A stretch of DNA of 64,000 nt, from the NCBI RefSeq assembly GCF_000428905.1, contig NZ_AUAV01000005.1:186001-250000 (forward strand), written 5' to 3'. Origin of the DNA: Brumicola pallidula DSM 14239 = ACAM 615 (GTDB taxonomy: Bacteria > Pseudomonadota > Gammaproteobacteria > Enterobacterales > Alteromonadaceae). Positions 37,507 through 47,077 of this stretch are shown here, piece by piece. The position numbers and the translations under genes are program-made. The stretch's first letter is position 1; each line of letters begins with the position of its first letter. The notes below the pieces were generated by a model. That model was not told where the DNA came from, ran no database searches, and saw nothing but the letters and a program-made list of their open reading frames with translations.

Positions 37507-38532
37507 GTGGAGCTTGCTGAGTTGAATTTATCCAATCGTGTCACTAAACAAGTAAGTTATTATCAACCGCTAATTATTGATGTTGGTAAGGCTTTCATCG
37601 AACATATGCGTTCTGAGCGGATCACCATTTCGGCGGGGCACTTGGCTTACGTTTCTTTGCTTTCGCTGGTTCCTGTAATCATGGTTTTTTTTATGATCAT
37701 GTCAGCCTTTCCTGCATTTGCTGAAGTCAGAGGTCAACTAGAAAACTTTATATTCAGTAATTTTGTACCTACCGCCGGCGATGTAGTGCAAGATTATGTG
37801 GCTGAATTTGTGGCCAATGCATCAGGTATGGGCGCTGTTAGTATTGTCTCTCTATTACTGGTAGCGCTACTATTGATATCCAATATCGATAAAACCTTTA
37901 ACCATATATGGCGAACGCAAGCCGAACGTCCACTCATTTATACCTTTGCGATTTATTGGATGGTTATCACCCTAGGTCCTTTTTTAATAGGCTCCAGCAT
38001 AGTAGTCAGTTCTTACCTTGCAGGGCTTGCTAATTTTGCCGAAGAATACACTCCAGGACTGGGAACCTTCTTTCTCAAGCTGGTGCCAAGTTTTGCTGCT
38101 ATCGGCGCGTTCTTAATCTTATACATGATAGTCCCTAATCGAACGGTAAGAGCAAAATATGCATTTTGCGGTGCCCTATTAGCCACCGTATTGTTTGAGT
38201 TATCTAAGAAGGGCTTTGCGCTGTATGTAACCAGTTTTCCATCATACCAGGTCATCTATGGCGCATTAGCTGTCATTCCCATTCTATTTGTTTGGGTGTA
38301 CTTGAGTTGGGTTGTGGTTTTATTAGGAGCCGTATTTACGTATAGCATCACAGTGACTTGTGAGGCTCGTGACGAATTAGCTAAGAACGAAAGCGAAGGC
38401 GAACGAAGCAATAGCGACCAGAATAGCGACAAGAAGAGCGACAAGAATGGCACTAAGGACGGTGTTGTGATGTCATCCGAGGATCTAGCGCATCGCGATA
38501 GCAAGCAAAAAAACACCGCAGAAATTAAATGA
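37507..38532 (+). CDS. YihY/BrkB family inner-membrane protein (UPF0761)
   Basis: Polytopic protein of up to 341 residues with about six hydrophobic segments. The N-terminal ISAGHLAYVSLLSLVPVIM is the family signature. Two transmembrane repeats are separated by a periplasmic loop. The C terminus is a long hydrophilic tail of Asn, Ser, Asp and Lys repeats (residues about 295-341), longer than usual. The protein was once called RNase BN, but that activity belongs elsewhere; function unknown. The GTG at 37507 has no clear ribosome-binding site. An in-frame TTG at 37522 has GGAG 9 nt upstream and may be the true start. Confidence 0.87.
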   Translation: MELAELNLSNRVTKQVSYYQPLIIDVGKAFIEHMRSERITISAGHLAYVSLLSLVPVIMVFFMIMSAFPAFAEVRGQLENFIFSNFVPTAGDVVQDYVAEFVANASGMGAVSIVSLLLVALLLISNIDKTFNHIWRTQAERPLIYTFAIYWMVITLGPFLIGSSIVVSSYLAGLANFAEEYTPGLGTFFLKLVPSFAAIGAFLILYMIVPNRTVRAKYAFCGALLATVLFELSKKGFALYVTSFPSYQVIYGALAVIPILFVWVYLSWVVVLLGAVFTYSITVTCEARDELAKNESEGERSNSDQNSDKKSDKNGTKDGVVMSSEDLAHRDSKQKNTAEIK

Positions 38533-38565
38533 CTATTATTTATTCATCACTTGACAAGGGGCACT

Positions 38566-39931
38566 GTGCGTAAAACTATTTTTCAAGTGCTGATTGGGAT
38601 TAACCTATTTGTCGTGTTGATTTCACTCCTTGTTCCCCTTATTGCTTAGTTTTGATTATTACGTTACCTCAGTTGATGACTGCGATATACGATGGTAGGC
38701 AAACAAAACACGCAATATTGCGCAACTTTCCATTGATCGGAAGAGCTCGATGGATTATTGAAAGCGTTCGACCATTTGTTCAACAATACATATTAGAGAC
38801 CGACGCTGGCGGTGCGCCTATCAGTCGCATGTTTCGAAATATTGTCTATCAGCGAGCGAAAAACAGCCGCGATACTATTCCATTTGGCACACAGGTTGAT
38901 ACCTATAAAACAGGCTATGAATGGATTGCTCATTCTTTGTCTGCGCTAAACGTCGATGATATTGACTTGGATCCGCGTATCATCATCGGCAGTCGTCACT
39001 GCAAACAGCCCTATTCTGCGAGTATCCTAAACATTTCAGCCATGAGTTTTGGCAGTTTGAGTAAACCAGCACTGCAAGTGCTGAACAAAGGAGCGAAGTT
39101 AGGCGGTTTTTATCACAATACGGGGGAGGGTGGTGTTAGCCCTTATCATCTTGAATACGGTGCTGATGTTGTCTGGCAAGTTGGAACGGGCTACTTTGGC
39201 TGCAGAAACGATGCGGGTGGTTTCGACGCAGAAAAATTTAGCCAACAAGCAGCACATATAAATATTAAAATGATAGAAATTAAACTCTCTCAAGGCGCAA
39301 AACCTGGCCATGGAGGAATTCTACCGGCAAGCAAGAATACGCAAGAAATTGCTGATATTCGCGGCGTGAAAGTGGGTACTCAAGTTGACTCACCATCCAC
39401 GCATAGTGCTTTTAGCACGCCTATTGAGCTGGTTAATTTTGTACAAACCTTGCGTGACCTTAGTGGCGGTAAGCCGATTGGGATAAAGCTTGCATTGGGC
39501 AGACGGAGCAAATTTGTGGCTATTTGCAAAGCCATGGTTGAGCTCAATATCACGCTTGATTTTGTTACTGTCGACGGTGGAGAGGGTGGAACGGGTGCTG
39601 CGCCGCCAGAATATTCTAATTCTATTGGTTCACCACTGCGAGAGGCATGATGTTGGCATTGGGTTGCGTCCAATCATTATCTTGCAATACCAATAAATGC
39701 CCAACGGGAGTAGCTACTCAAGACCCATCTTTGTCGTCTGGACTGATACCTGCAAACAAAGCTATAAGAGTGCATCAGTTTCACAACAAGACAGTACATG
39801 CGACTGTCGATATCATCTCATCCGCAGGGCTCACCTCACCTTGTGATCTAAATCGCACGAACATATTTAGGCCTGTAAACGCGCAAATTTTTCAGTTAAT
39901 TGCGCTACCGTTTCTTTGCGTTTTGGATTAA
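38566..39931 (+). pseudogene. Decayed FMN-binding glutamate-synthase-like gene
   Basis: Homologue of the FMN-binding glutamate synthase family, broken at several points. (1) GTG at 38566 with AAGGGG upstream opens a 27-codon hydrophobic segment (residues 7-27), matching the family's N-terminal membrane helix, which stops at TAG 38647. (2) The reading then continues in another frame from 38652 (LIITLP then TKHAILRNFPLIGRARW); a one-base loss in the T-run after the TAG explains it. (3) At about 39635-39650 the frame changes again: IGSPLREA jumps to ARGMMLALG, and about 40-60 codons normally lying between are gone. (4) After CNTNKCPTGVATQ and LNRTNIF the similarity ends at the 3' end of the convergent ferredoxin gene. 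The order of these losses is inferred. Confidence 0.85.
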
Positions 39932-40112
39932 CTTCAATGCATTCTACGGGGCAAACACCAACACAGCTTGGCTCTTCATAATGACCAACGCACTCGGTGC
40001 ATTTGTCAGCATTAATTTCGTAAATTTCAGCGCCCATTGTAATTGCTTCGTTTGGACATTCTTCTGCACATAAGTCACAATTAATGCATTCTTCAGTAAT
40101 AAAAAGTGCCAT
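39867..40112 (-). CDS. YfhL family 4Fe-4S dicluster ferredoxin
   Basis: Ferredoxin of 81 residues with two cluster motifs: CINCDLCAEECP, and CTECVGHYEEPSCVGVCPVEC with the long insertion typical of YfhL/allochromatium-type ferredoxins. The C-terminal helix (TVAQLTEKFARLQA) is also typical. The 3' end abuts the remnant of the glutamate-synthase-like gene, which might once have been a redox partner, but this is speculative. The gene looks intact. Confidence 0.93.
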   Translation of the reverse strand: MALFITEECINCDLCAEECPNEAITMGAEIYEINADKCTECVGHYEEPSCVGVCPVECIEVNPKRKETVAQLTEKFARLQA

Positions 40113-40263
40113 ACCAGCGTACCTCGGTTGAACAGCTCAATGGATAAGGACGTTCCATTGAAAAATAATATGCTAAGGAGTAATACTCAGAAAATAGCAG
40201 GCAACAGAAATTCTGCAATAAGCACTTAATTAATAATTGATCCGGCGCAATAAATCAGTCAAT

Positions 40264-40950
40264 TTAGCCTACAAAAGCGCTCTCTAAAATATGTTGAGTG
40301 AAATTTTTACGCAAGTAGAAGCCCCTTGGGCGTGTTTTTATGAACTGTCCATCTTCACCAATAGCCTCTGTAACGACTGCACCATTAGCGGCTTTGGGAC
40401 GAAGTTGCAAATAACTTCCCACGGTTGCGTCTATGCGCTCAACTTGACCTAAGCTAATCATGTCCATTAATTCTTCCCAGTCGTACTGCAGTTGCGCGTT
40501 TTGTTGCGCGCTAGGTTGCCACAAAATAGGGGATCCTACGATGCGCTCACTCGGTGGTATTTCTCTTTCACCTTGCACGGGTAACCATAATACACACTGT
40601 AATTTATTGCGTACGTTACAGTTTTCCCAATTTACGCCAGTGTTATTAGTGAGCGGTGCATAACAGACATAGGTAGTTTCAAGTGGCTTATTGTCATATG
40701 ACAGAGGTAGTGTTTTCAATTCAACACCTAGTTCAGGGAAATCTTGCTCAGGCTTCGACCCCGCACTTGCCCCTAGCCAAAGTTCGATTAATTGTCCTGT
40801 CCAACCTTTCTGAATTTTGAAATTAACCGGTATCTCTATATTCGCCGCTCTCGCTAAGTCACCTAGGGTAAGGCCTGCCAAAGCCCGCGCTCGTTGCATA
40901 AGGTCCTCTATAGATGAAGGAGGATTCTGTGGTGTTTGTATTGATTGCAT
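40264..40950 (-). CDS. mutH: DNA mismatch repair endonuclease MutH
   Basis: Nicks the unmethylated strand at hemimethylated GATC in MutS/MutL-directed repair; 228 residues. The catalytic Asp, Glu and Lys lie in [14 protein letters not shown] (about residues 66-80). The [10 protein letters not shown] segment and the [13 protein letters not shown] block are characteristic. Its presence implies Dam-type methylation-directed repair. Divergent from rppH. Confidence 0.97.
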   Translation of the reverse strand: MQSIQTPQNPPSSIEDLMQRARALAGLTLGDLARAANIEIPVNFKIQKGWTGQLIELWLGASAGSKPEQDFPELGVELKTLPLSYDNKPLETTYVCYAPLTNNTGVNWENCNVRNKLQCVLWLPVQGEREIPPSERIVGSPILWQPSAQQNAQLQYDWEELMDMISLGQVERIDATVGSYLQLRPKAANGAVVTEAIGEDGQFIKTRPRGFYLRKNFTQHILESAFVG

Positions 40951-41057
40951 GGGGTTAAGGCTTCACTTATTAAATAATTAACGCTATTGCTTTGCATAAT
41001 CCCTAGTTTATGGAAGAATAGACAAATATAAAAGTATAAATGCGCTGGGTAATCTAA

Positions 41058-41603
41058 GTGATTGATGCCGAAGGATTCCGCGCGAATGTTGGCATTATTA
41101 TATGCAATAAAATGGGTCAAGTATTTTGGGCTCGTCGATATGGCCAACATTCATGGCAGTTCCCACAAGGCGGAATTGACCAAGGGGAGACTGCTGAACA
41201 GGCAATGTATAGGGAACTTCACGAGGAAGTGGGGTTGCTTGAAAAAGACGTAAGTATAGTGGGGGTGACCCGAAACTGGCTTCGTTATAAATTGCCTAAA
41301 CGCCTTGTAAGAAAGGGATCTAGCCCTGTATGTATTGGCCAAAAACAGAAGTGGTTTTTGCTCACCTTAAAGTGTGATGAAAAAGATGTCGATCTTTTAC
41401 AATCAGGGCACCCTGAATTTGACGATTGGCGTTGGGTCAGTTACTGGTACCCCATACGCAATGTTGTCTCGTTTAAACGTGATGTTTATCGAAAAGTCAT
41501 GAAAGAGTTTGCGCCTATCGTATTGCCTGCGCAAAAGCCTCATTCTCATTTGCCTAACAACAACCGAAAAAACAAACGGCGTCGCCCAAGACCGCAAACA
41601 TAG
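41058..41603 (+). CDS. rppH: RNA pyrophosphohydrolase
   Basis: Nudix hydrolase that removes 5' pyrophosphate from mRNAs and starts RNase E-dependent decay; 181 residues. The Nudix box starts [17 protein letters not shown] and ends HEEVGL (about residues 37-59). QFPQGG and [13 protein letters not shown] are family features. The C-terminal tail is basic, [11 protein letters not shown]. The start codon is GTG. First gene of rppH-ptsP, as in enterics. Confidence 0.97.
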   Translation: MIDAEGFRANVGIIICNKMGQVFWARRYGQHSWQFPQGGIDQGETAEQAMYRELHEEVGLLEKDVSIVGVTRNWLRYKLPKRLVRKGSSPVCIGQKQKWFLLTLKCDEKDVDLLQSGHPEFDDWRWVSYWYPIRNVVSFKRDVYRKVMKEFAPIVLPAQKPHSHLPNNNRKNKRRRPRPQT

Positions 41604-41668
41604 CCCTAAGGCAGTTAATGCTTAAAGTTTGCCTTACTCGTTTTGTTAACCGCAATGGAGCCTAATGC

Positions 41669-43957
41669 ATGCTAACAACCCTGAAAAGAATAGTTCAAGA
41701 AGTAAACCAAATTCCGGGTTTGGAGCCTGCTTTGGCGCGCCTTGCTATGTTGGTTAGAGAAACGATGAAAGTGGATTCGTGTTCTATTTATTTGGCTGAT
41801 TATAAGAACCAAGTACTAGTTTTAAAAGCCACTGATGGACTTGATAAAACAGCGATTAATCAGGTTAAGATAGGTTTTAATGAAGGCCTGATCGGTTTAG
41901 TTGGTCAAAGAGAAGAACCACTCAATATCGAAAATGCGCCTCTGCACCCCCGTTTCAAACATTATCCTGAAGTTAATGAAGACGCCTTTTTTGCATTTAT
42001 CGGCACACCGATAATTCATCAGCGGAAGTTGTTGGGTGTTATGTCAATGCAGCAAAAGTCTATTCGGCGCTTTAGCGAAGACGAAGAAGCTTTTTTAGTG
42101 ACTCTGGCTACGCAAATTGGACTCGAGATTGCGAATGCGGAAATTCGTGGCGTTCTGGACGTTAACTCTGAAACAACTATTGATGCTCACAAAAGTATTA
42201 ATGGCGTGCCTGGCGCTCCTGGTCTGGCTTTAGGTCAGGCTGTTGTGTTCAATATGAAGCACGAACTAAGCCAACTCATCGTTCGCAAAACTACCGATCA
42301 ACAAAAAGAAATAGAGCGTTATCGGGAGGCTGTTGAGCTCACCAGAATTCAAGTTGCCAGATTGTCGGATAATCTAGGTGACAGCCTACCCGAAGACGTA
42401 AAAGCTATATTTCAGCTGTATGAGCAACTACTTGACGCTAATAGTTTGGGACGAGAAGTAGAGCAAAAAATTCGTGAATGCTGGGATGCAGCATCATCAT
42501 TAAAATTAGTTGTGGATAGCTACGCCGCGCGATTTGCAGCTATGGAAGACCCGTATATGCAAGAACGGGCCGTTGATATAATCGACTTGTCTAATCGTAT
42601 ATTGCATAACATTATGAATGGGTCAGGCTCACCCATAAATACTGCAACGAACATACCCCAGAGTGCCATTCTTGTTGCGCGCGAAGTGTCAGCGCCGATG
42701 CTAGCTGAATTTCCTGCGGGGAAATTAAAAGCAATAGTTTCGATTCAAGGCTCCAACAATTCGCACGCCGCCATCTTAGCGCGTGCAATGGGAGTGCCTG
42801 CTGTCATGGGTTTAGGTGGCGTTCCGCTTAGCTTGTTAAATCATCAAGAGCTGTTCGTTGATGGTTATTCAGGACAGGTTGTTTTGGCCCCAGAGGATCA
42901 AGCTCGGACTGAATTTCTGCAATTGATTGCCGAAGAAGAGGCGCTGCATCAACGTATTCAAAGTGAAGCGGATCAACCGGCTAAAACAGCAGATGGCTGT
43001 GAAATGACATTATTGGTGAACGCAGGTCTTTCGGCAAGTTTAGAAATGGAGCAAAACAAACAGGGTGCTGGAGTCGGTTTATATCGAACTGAAATTCCCT
43101 TTATGTTGCGCGAACGTTTTCCGTCTGAACAGGAGCAATTTGAGCTTTATCATAGTCTGTTAAGTGCGCATCCGGATAAAGAAATGACTATGCGTACGCT
43201 CGACGTCGGAGGCGACAAGCCTTTATCTTATTTTCCTATATCAGAAGAAAATCCGTTTTTGGGCTGGCGTGGTATTCGTCTTACGCTGGATCATCCAGAA
43301 ATTTTCCTGATGCAGATTAGAGCAATGTTACGGGCTAGTATAGGCTTAACCAACTTGCATATTTTGTTACCTATGGTGTCGAGTATTAGCGAAGTTGATG
43401 AAGCAAATAGACTTATCAAGCAAGCTTTCCATGAAGTAAAAGAAGAAGCGGTCAAGACTAATAAGGTGTTGTTCAAACCCGCTATAGGTGTCATGTTAGA
43501 GGTTCCTGCAGTAATCTTTCAGTTAGAACAGATTGCAAAAAAAGTCGATTTTTTTTCAGTCGGTACAAACGATTTAACTCAATATCTTCTAGCGGTTGAT
43601 CGTAATAATTCTCGTGTTGCTCAATTATATTCAAGCTATCATCCGTCGGTATTAATCGCCCTCAATCAAATTGTGCAAACATCCAAGCTTTGTAAAATTC
43701 CAGTAACTGTTTGTGGTGAATTAGCTGGCGAGCCAAGTGGGGCAATAATTCTAATGGCTATGGGCTATCGTAAATTGAGTATGAATGCACATAGTCTGCG
43801 TAAGATTAATTGGGTTATCCGCAATGTCGCTATTTGTGAACTCGAGGCGTTATTACCTCAAATATTGTCATGTGCTGGTCCAGACCAAGTTAAACAGATT
43901 GTCGACCAATATCTTGAAATAAGAGGGCTCGGTGGACTAGTAAGAGCGGGATCTTGA
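41669..43957 (+). CDS. ptsP: Phosphoenolpyruvate-protein phosphotransferase PtsP (EI-Ntr)
   Basis: First enzyme of the nitrogen PTS, 762 residues; passes phosphate from PEP to NPr and on to EIIA-Ntr. It has an N-terminal GAF domain (about 1-165), a PEP-utilising N-terminal helical domain (about 175-300), the phosphohistidine swivel domain with SNNSHAAILARAMGVPAV (His about 366) and a C-terminal TIM barrel with LRTLDVGGDKPL-like (MRTLDVGGDK) and FSVGTNDLTQY motifs and the Cys in VTVCGELAG. Intact and of the usual length. It follows rppH by 65 bp. Confidence 0.97.
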   Translation: MLTTLKRIVQEVNQIPGLEPALARLAMLVRETMKVDSCSIYLADYKNQVLVLKATDGLDKTAINQVKIGFNEGLIGLVGQREEPLNIENAPLHPRFKHYPEVNEDAFFAFIGTPIIHQRKLLGVMSMQQKSIRRFSEDEEAFLVTLATQIGLEIANAEIRGVLDVNSETTIDAHKSINGVPGAPGLALGQAVVFNMKHELSQLIVRKTTDQQKEIERYREAVELTRIQVARLSDNLGDSLPEDVKAIFQLYEQLLDANSLGREVEQKIRECWDAASSLKLVVDSYAARFAAMEDPYMQERAVDIIDLSNRILHNIMNGSGSPINTATNIPQSAILVAREVSAPMLAEFPAGKLKAIVSIQGSNNSHAAILARAMGVPAVMGLGGVPLSLLNHQELFVDGYSGQVVLAPEDQARTEFLQLIAEEEALHQRIQSEADQPAKTADGCEMTLLVNAGLSASLEMEQNKQGAGVGLYRTEIPFMLRERFPSEQEQFELYHSLLSAHPDKEMTMRTLDVGGDKPLSYFPISEENPFLGWRGIRLTLDHPEIFLMQIRAMLRASIGLTNLHILLPMVSSISEVDEANRLIKQAFHEVKEEAVKTNKVLFKPAIGVMLEVPAVIFQLEQIAKKVDFFSVGTNDLTQYLLAVDRNNSRVAQLYSSYHPSVLIALNQIVQTSKLCKIPVTVCGELAGEPSGAIILMAMGYRKLSMNAHSLRKINWVIRNVAICELEALLPQILSCAGPDQVKQIVDQYLEIRGLGGLVRAGS

Positions 43958-44004
43958 CGTTTTTATCGCATATCACCGTTTTTTATATAATGAGTAAGAT
44001 GTAA

Positions 44005-44811
44005 ATGGATCCAAATTTTGAAATATTTTTATTGTGCGTAATGTTGGGTTCTATTGTCGGTGTATTTGCCGGTTTACTGGGTATTGGTGGTGGCTTATTA
44101 ATCGTTCCTGCTATGGTCTTTTTACTGCATTTTTTTCTACAAATAGATATTGAAATTGGAATGACGATTGCTATAGCAACATCTCTATCCACGGTTATTA
44201 TGACCGGGCTTTCCTCAGCACGAAGCCATTATAAACTAGGTAACTTAGACAAACGTATAATTACCTATTGTGCTTTTGGTATTGCGATTGGTGCGACTTT
44301 GGGTGCACAGTTTGCTAGTTTTATCTCAGGTGTTTTATTACAGCGTATTTTTGCTGTGCTAGTTATTTTAATTGCACTACAAATGGTGTTTGGTTCTCGA
44401 AAAGCCTCACAGCATACAATCGGTAAACCCGGGCTTGGCGGAATAGGTGCTACCACCGGTTTTATTTGTGCGCTAATGGGCATAGGTGGTGGCGCATTAA
44501 TCGTTCCTGCACTAATGTGGTTTCAGGTTAATATTCGAAAAGCCATCGGTTGTGCAGCTTTTAGCGGCGTCATAGTCGCGGTTTTTGGTACATTGAATTT
44601 TGTCATTATGGGCTGGAAAAACCCGGATTTGCCAGAATGGTCGTTAGGCTACGTTTATTTGCCTGCTACCTTGGGCATTATTGCAACGTCGATGCTAACC
44701 GCACCAATTGGTGTTAAACTAGGTCAGAAATTAGATACGGCTAAATTGAAGAAAGTTTTTGCGGCTTTCTTGGTGTTAGTAAGCATACGCATGATCATAG
44801 GAATTGAGTAA
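44005..44811 (+). CDS. TauE/SafE (DUF81) family sulfite/anion exporter-like protein
   Basis: Membrane protein of 268 residues with about eight hydrophobic segments. It has the family's internal repeat: GLLGIGGGLLIVPAM in the first half and ALMGIGGGALIVPAL in the second. Family members export sulfite, sulfoacetate or similar anions; the substrate here is unknown. It is placed between ptsP and lgt with only 3 bp to lgt, so it is probably cotranscribed with lgt. Confidence 0.9.
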   Translation: MDPNFEIFLLCVMLGSIVGVFAGLLGIGGGLLIVPAMVFLLHFFLQIDIEIGMTIAIATSLSTVIMTGLSSARSHYKLGNLDKRIITYCAFGIAIGATLGAQFASFISGVLLQRIFAVLVILIALQMVFGSRKASQHTIGKPGLGGIGATTGFICALMGIGGGALIVPALMWFQVNIRKAIGCAAFSGVIVAVFGTLNFVIMGWKNPDLPEWSLGYVYLPATLGIIATSMLTAPIGVKLGQKLDTAKLKKVFAAFLVLVSIRMIIGIE

Positions 44812-44814
44812 TAC

Positions 44815-45624
44815 ATGAGCATCTCAGCACAAAATATCCCTGCGCATTTAGATTTTCCAACAATAAACGCTGTTATCTTCGAAATTGGCCCACTTGCGCT
44901 GCGCTGGTACGGCGTTATGTATTTAATTGGCTTTTTAGCTGCGTTTTGGCTTGCGAACAGGCGACTTTCACGTACTGATTGGAGTAAAGAACAGCTCAGC
45001 GATTTGCTATTTTGGGGTTTTATGGGTGTCGTAATAGGCGGCCGCATTGGTTATGTACTGTTTTATAATTTTAGCGTTTTTGTTGATAATCCACTCTATC
45101 TCTTCCGTATTTGGGAAGGCGGAATGTCCTTCCACGGTGGCTGCTTAGGAGTCATTGTTGCTGCGTTTTGGTTTTCTAAAAAACAAGGTTGGCCATTTTT
45201 ACGCGTGGGTGATTTTATTGCTCCATTAGTGCCCATTGGTTTGGGGGCAGGACGTATTGGCAACTTTATAAATGGTGAGTTATGGGGCCGGACTACTGAC
45301 GTGCCTTGGGCATTCGTGTTCCCTGGTGCCGGTGCCATGCCGCGTCACCCATCACAGCTTTATGAATTTGCACTCGAAGGTGTTTTATTATTTGTGATTT
45401 TGTGGCTCTATTCAGCTAAACCGCGTCCGATTGGTTCGGTAGGAGGCTTGTTCTTATTAGGTTACGGTACTTTTAGGTTTTTTGTTGAGTATTTCCGTGA
45501 ACCAGACGCTCATCTTGATTTAAATGCGCTTGGATTATCGCAAGGACAAATGCTATGTATTCCAATGATACTGGCTGGTGCAGCATTGATTGCGTATGCC
45601 GTTAAAAAAGGCGAAAAAGCCTAA
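44815..45624 (+). CDS. lgt: Prolipoprotein diacylglyceryl transferase
   Basis: First enzyme of bacterial lipoprotein maturation, 269 residues, seven membrane helices. The signature [14 protein letters not shown] (about residues 145-158) is complete, as is the conserved His in [17 protein letters not shown] near the N terminus is also diagnostic. It lies between the TauE-like gene and thyA, matching ptsP-lgt-thyA of enterics with the TauE-like gene inserted. Confidence 0.97.
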   Translation: MSISAQNIPAHLDFPTINAVIFEIGPLALRWYGVMYLIGFLAAFWLANRRLSRTDWSKEQLSDLLFWGFMGVVIGGRIGYVLFYNFSVFVDNPLYLFRIWEGGMSFHGGCLGVIVAAFWFSKKQGWPFLRVGDFIAPLVPIGLGAGRIGNFINGELWGRTTDVPWAFVFPGAGAMPRHPSQLYEFALEGVLLFVILWLYSAKPRPIGSVGGLFLLGYGTFRFFVEYFREPDAHLDLNALGLSQGQMLCIPMILAGAALIAYAVKKGEKA

Positions 45625-45680
45625 TTCACAGTTAGTAAAAGTAATGTTAGGTGTTAAATTAAAGGTAAGGAATTGTCATC

Positions 45681-46532
45681 ATGAGTCAGTATGAGCAACT
45701 ATGTCAGCGCATTGTCAATGAAGGGACTTGGTTAACCAATGAACGCACAGGGCAAAAGTGTTTGACAGTTATCAATGCTGAGCTTGAATATGATGTTGAA
45801 AATAAGTCTTTTCCGCTAATAACAACGCGCAAAAGCTTTTATAAGGCTGCTATTGCTGAGTTACTTGGCTATTTACGGGGTTATCAAAGCGCAGCTGAGT
45901 TCCGTTTAATTGGTTGCAATACTTGGAATGCAAATGCAAATGAAAATCAAGCTTGGCTAACAAATCCGCATCGTAAAGGTGAGGATGACATGGGTCGAGT
46001 TTATGGGGTTCAAGGTAGAACTTGGCAAAAGCCAGATGGATCGACATTGGATCAACTGGCTAAAGTTATCGATAACTTGTCCAAAGGTATCGATGATCGC
46101 GGCGAAATTGTTACATTCTACAATCCAGGTGAATTTGACCTTGGCTGTTTGCGTCCATGCATGCACACACACAACTTTTCACTATTAGGCAAGGATTTGT
46201 ATCTAACCAGCTATCAACGTTCTTGTGATGTTCCTTTAGGCTTAAATTTTAATCAAATTCAGGTGTATATAATGCTTGCCCTGGTGGCTCAAATTACGGG
46301 GACTAATCCAAAAAAAGCGTACCATAAAATCGTTAATGCTCATATATATGAGAATCAATTCGAATTGATGAGAGATGTGCAATTGACTCGAACACCATTT
46401 CCTAACCCCAGCTTGACGATCAACCCTAAAATCACGTCACTGAAAGATCTGGAAACATGGGTAACGACCGATGACTTTATGCTTGAAGGTTATGAGCACC
46501 ACGATGCCATCGTCTACCCTTTTTCTGTCTAA
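45681..46532 (+). CDS. thyA: Thymidylate synthase
   Basis: Makes dTMP from dUMP with methylene-THF; 283 residues, about 20 longer than E. coli ThyA and like the Vibrio-type enzyme. [11 protein letters not shown] and the catalytic Cys in [12 protein letters not shown] are visible. [18 protein letters not shown] is the dUMP- and folate-binding block, with the conserved Asn. The C terminus ends YPFSV. Standalone start with GGAA upstream. The longer form has an extra loop after RSFYKAA-like and [13 protein letters not shown]. Confidence 0.97.
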   Translation: MSQYEQLCQRIVNEGTWLTNERTGQKCLTVINAELEYDVENKSFPLITTRKSFYKAAIAELLGYLRGYQSAAEFRLIGCNTWNANANENQAWLTNPHRKGEDDMGRVYGVQGRTWQKPDGSTLDQLAKVIDNLSKGIDDRGEIVTFYNPGEFDLGCLRPCMHTHNFSLLGKDLYLTSYQRSCDVPLGLNFNQIQVYIMLALVAQITGTNPKKAYHKIVNAHIYENQFELMRDVQLTRTPFPNPSLTINPKITSLKDLETWVTTDDFMLEGYEHHDAIVYPFSV

Positions 46533-46611
46533 AATTGTATCATAAATCGATATTTTGTTCGTTGAACACCAACCACAAGCCTTTGATATAATTATGCTAA
46601 TTTCGGTTACT

Positions 46612-46941
46612 TTAGGGGCGTATACCGACAACATCTAATGGACATAAACCTTGCCCTTCTAAACACAAAATACACATCAATAATTGAGTTTTAATACAAT
46701 CGTCGTTGCGTATTAATGGTTCCTCCCAATAATGAGTTTGGTGCAGTACGTGCCAAAATATTCTTTCTTTATGGCTATAAGCTTGTGACTGCGGGTTTTT
46801 TACTAGTGACCATTCTTCAAACGTGTCCCACAAAAAACATTCGAGCTCAGCATAGGGAAGCTCGTTTTGCCAGTAAGAACGCATGTAAAAAGCAAGTTGT
46901 TTTGCCTTGCGATCGATAAAATGTTGAACCAACAAAGTCAT
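46612..46941 (-). CDS. Hypothetical 109-residue cytosolic protein
   Basis: Not recognised. Contains HFIDRKAKQLAFYMRSYW, a run of aromatic and acidic residues (LPYAELECFLWDTFEEW) and a C-terminal pair of Cys (CILCLEGQG). No signal peptide or membrane helix. The ATG at 46941 is preferred; the frame is open further upstream to a GTG at 47007, but the extra residues look like non-coding translation. Its 3' end is 79 bp from convergent thyA. Base composition matches its neighbours. Confidence 0.6.
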   Translation of the reverse strand: MTLLVQHFIDRKAKQLAFYMRSYWQNELPYAELECFLWDTFEEWSLVKNPQSQAYSHKERIFWHVLHQTHYWEEPLIRNDDCIKTQLLMCILCLEGQGLCPLDVVGIRP

Positions 46942-47077
46942 CTGCCAACGTAGTTTTATTAGGATGTGTATAAAGTATAGGTAGTGAAAATAAATTCGTG
47001 GAACCACAACTCAGGTGAATGCTTAAGTAACTGTATAATATAAATATATAGAAAGGATTAAAAAATCGAAAGAAGCA

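Noticed and set aside
38652-39650. Programmed frameshifting as the reason for the split glutamate-synthase-like gene
   Set aside because: The gene also has an in-frame stop in the N-terminal helix, a large internal loss and a missing 3' end, which recoding cannot explain.
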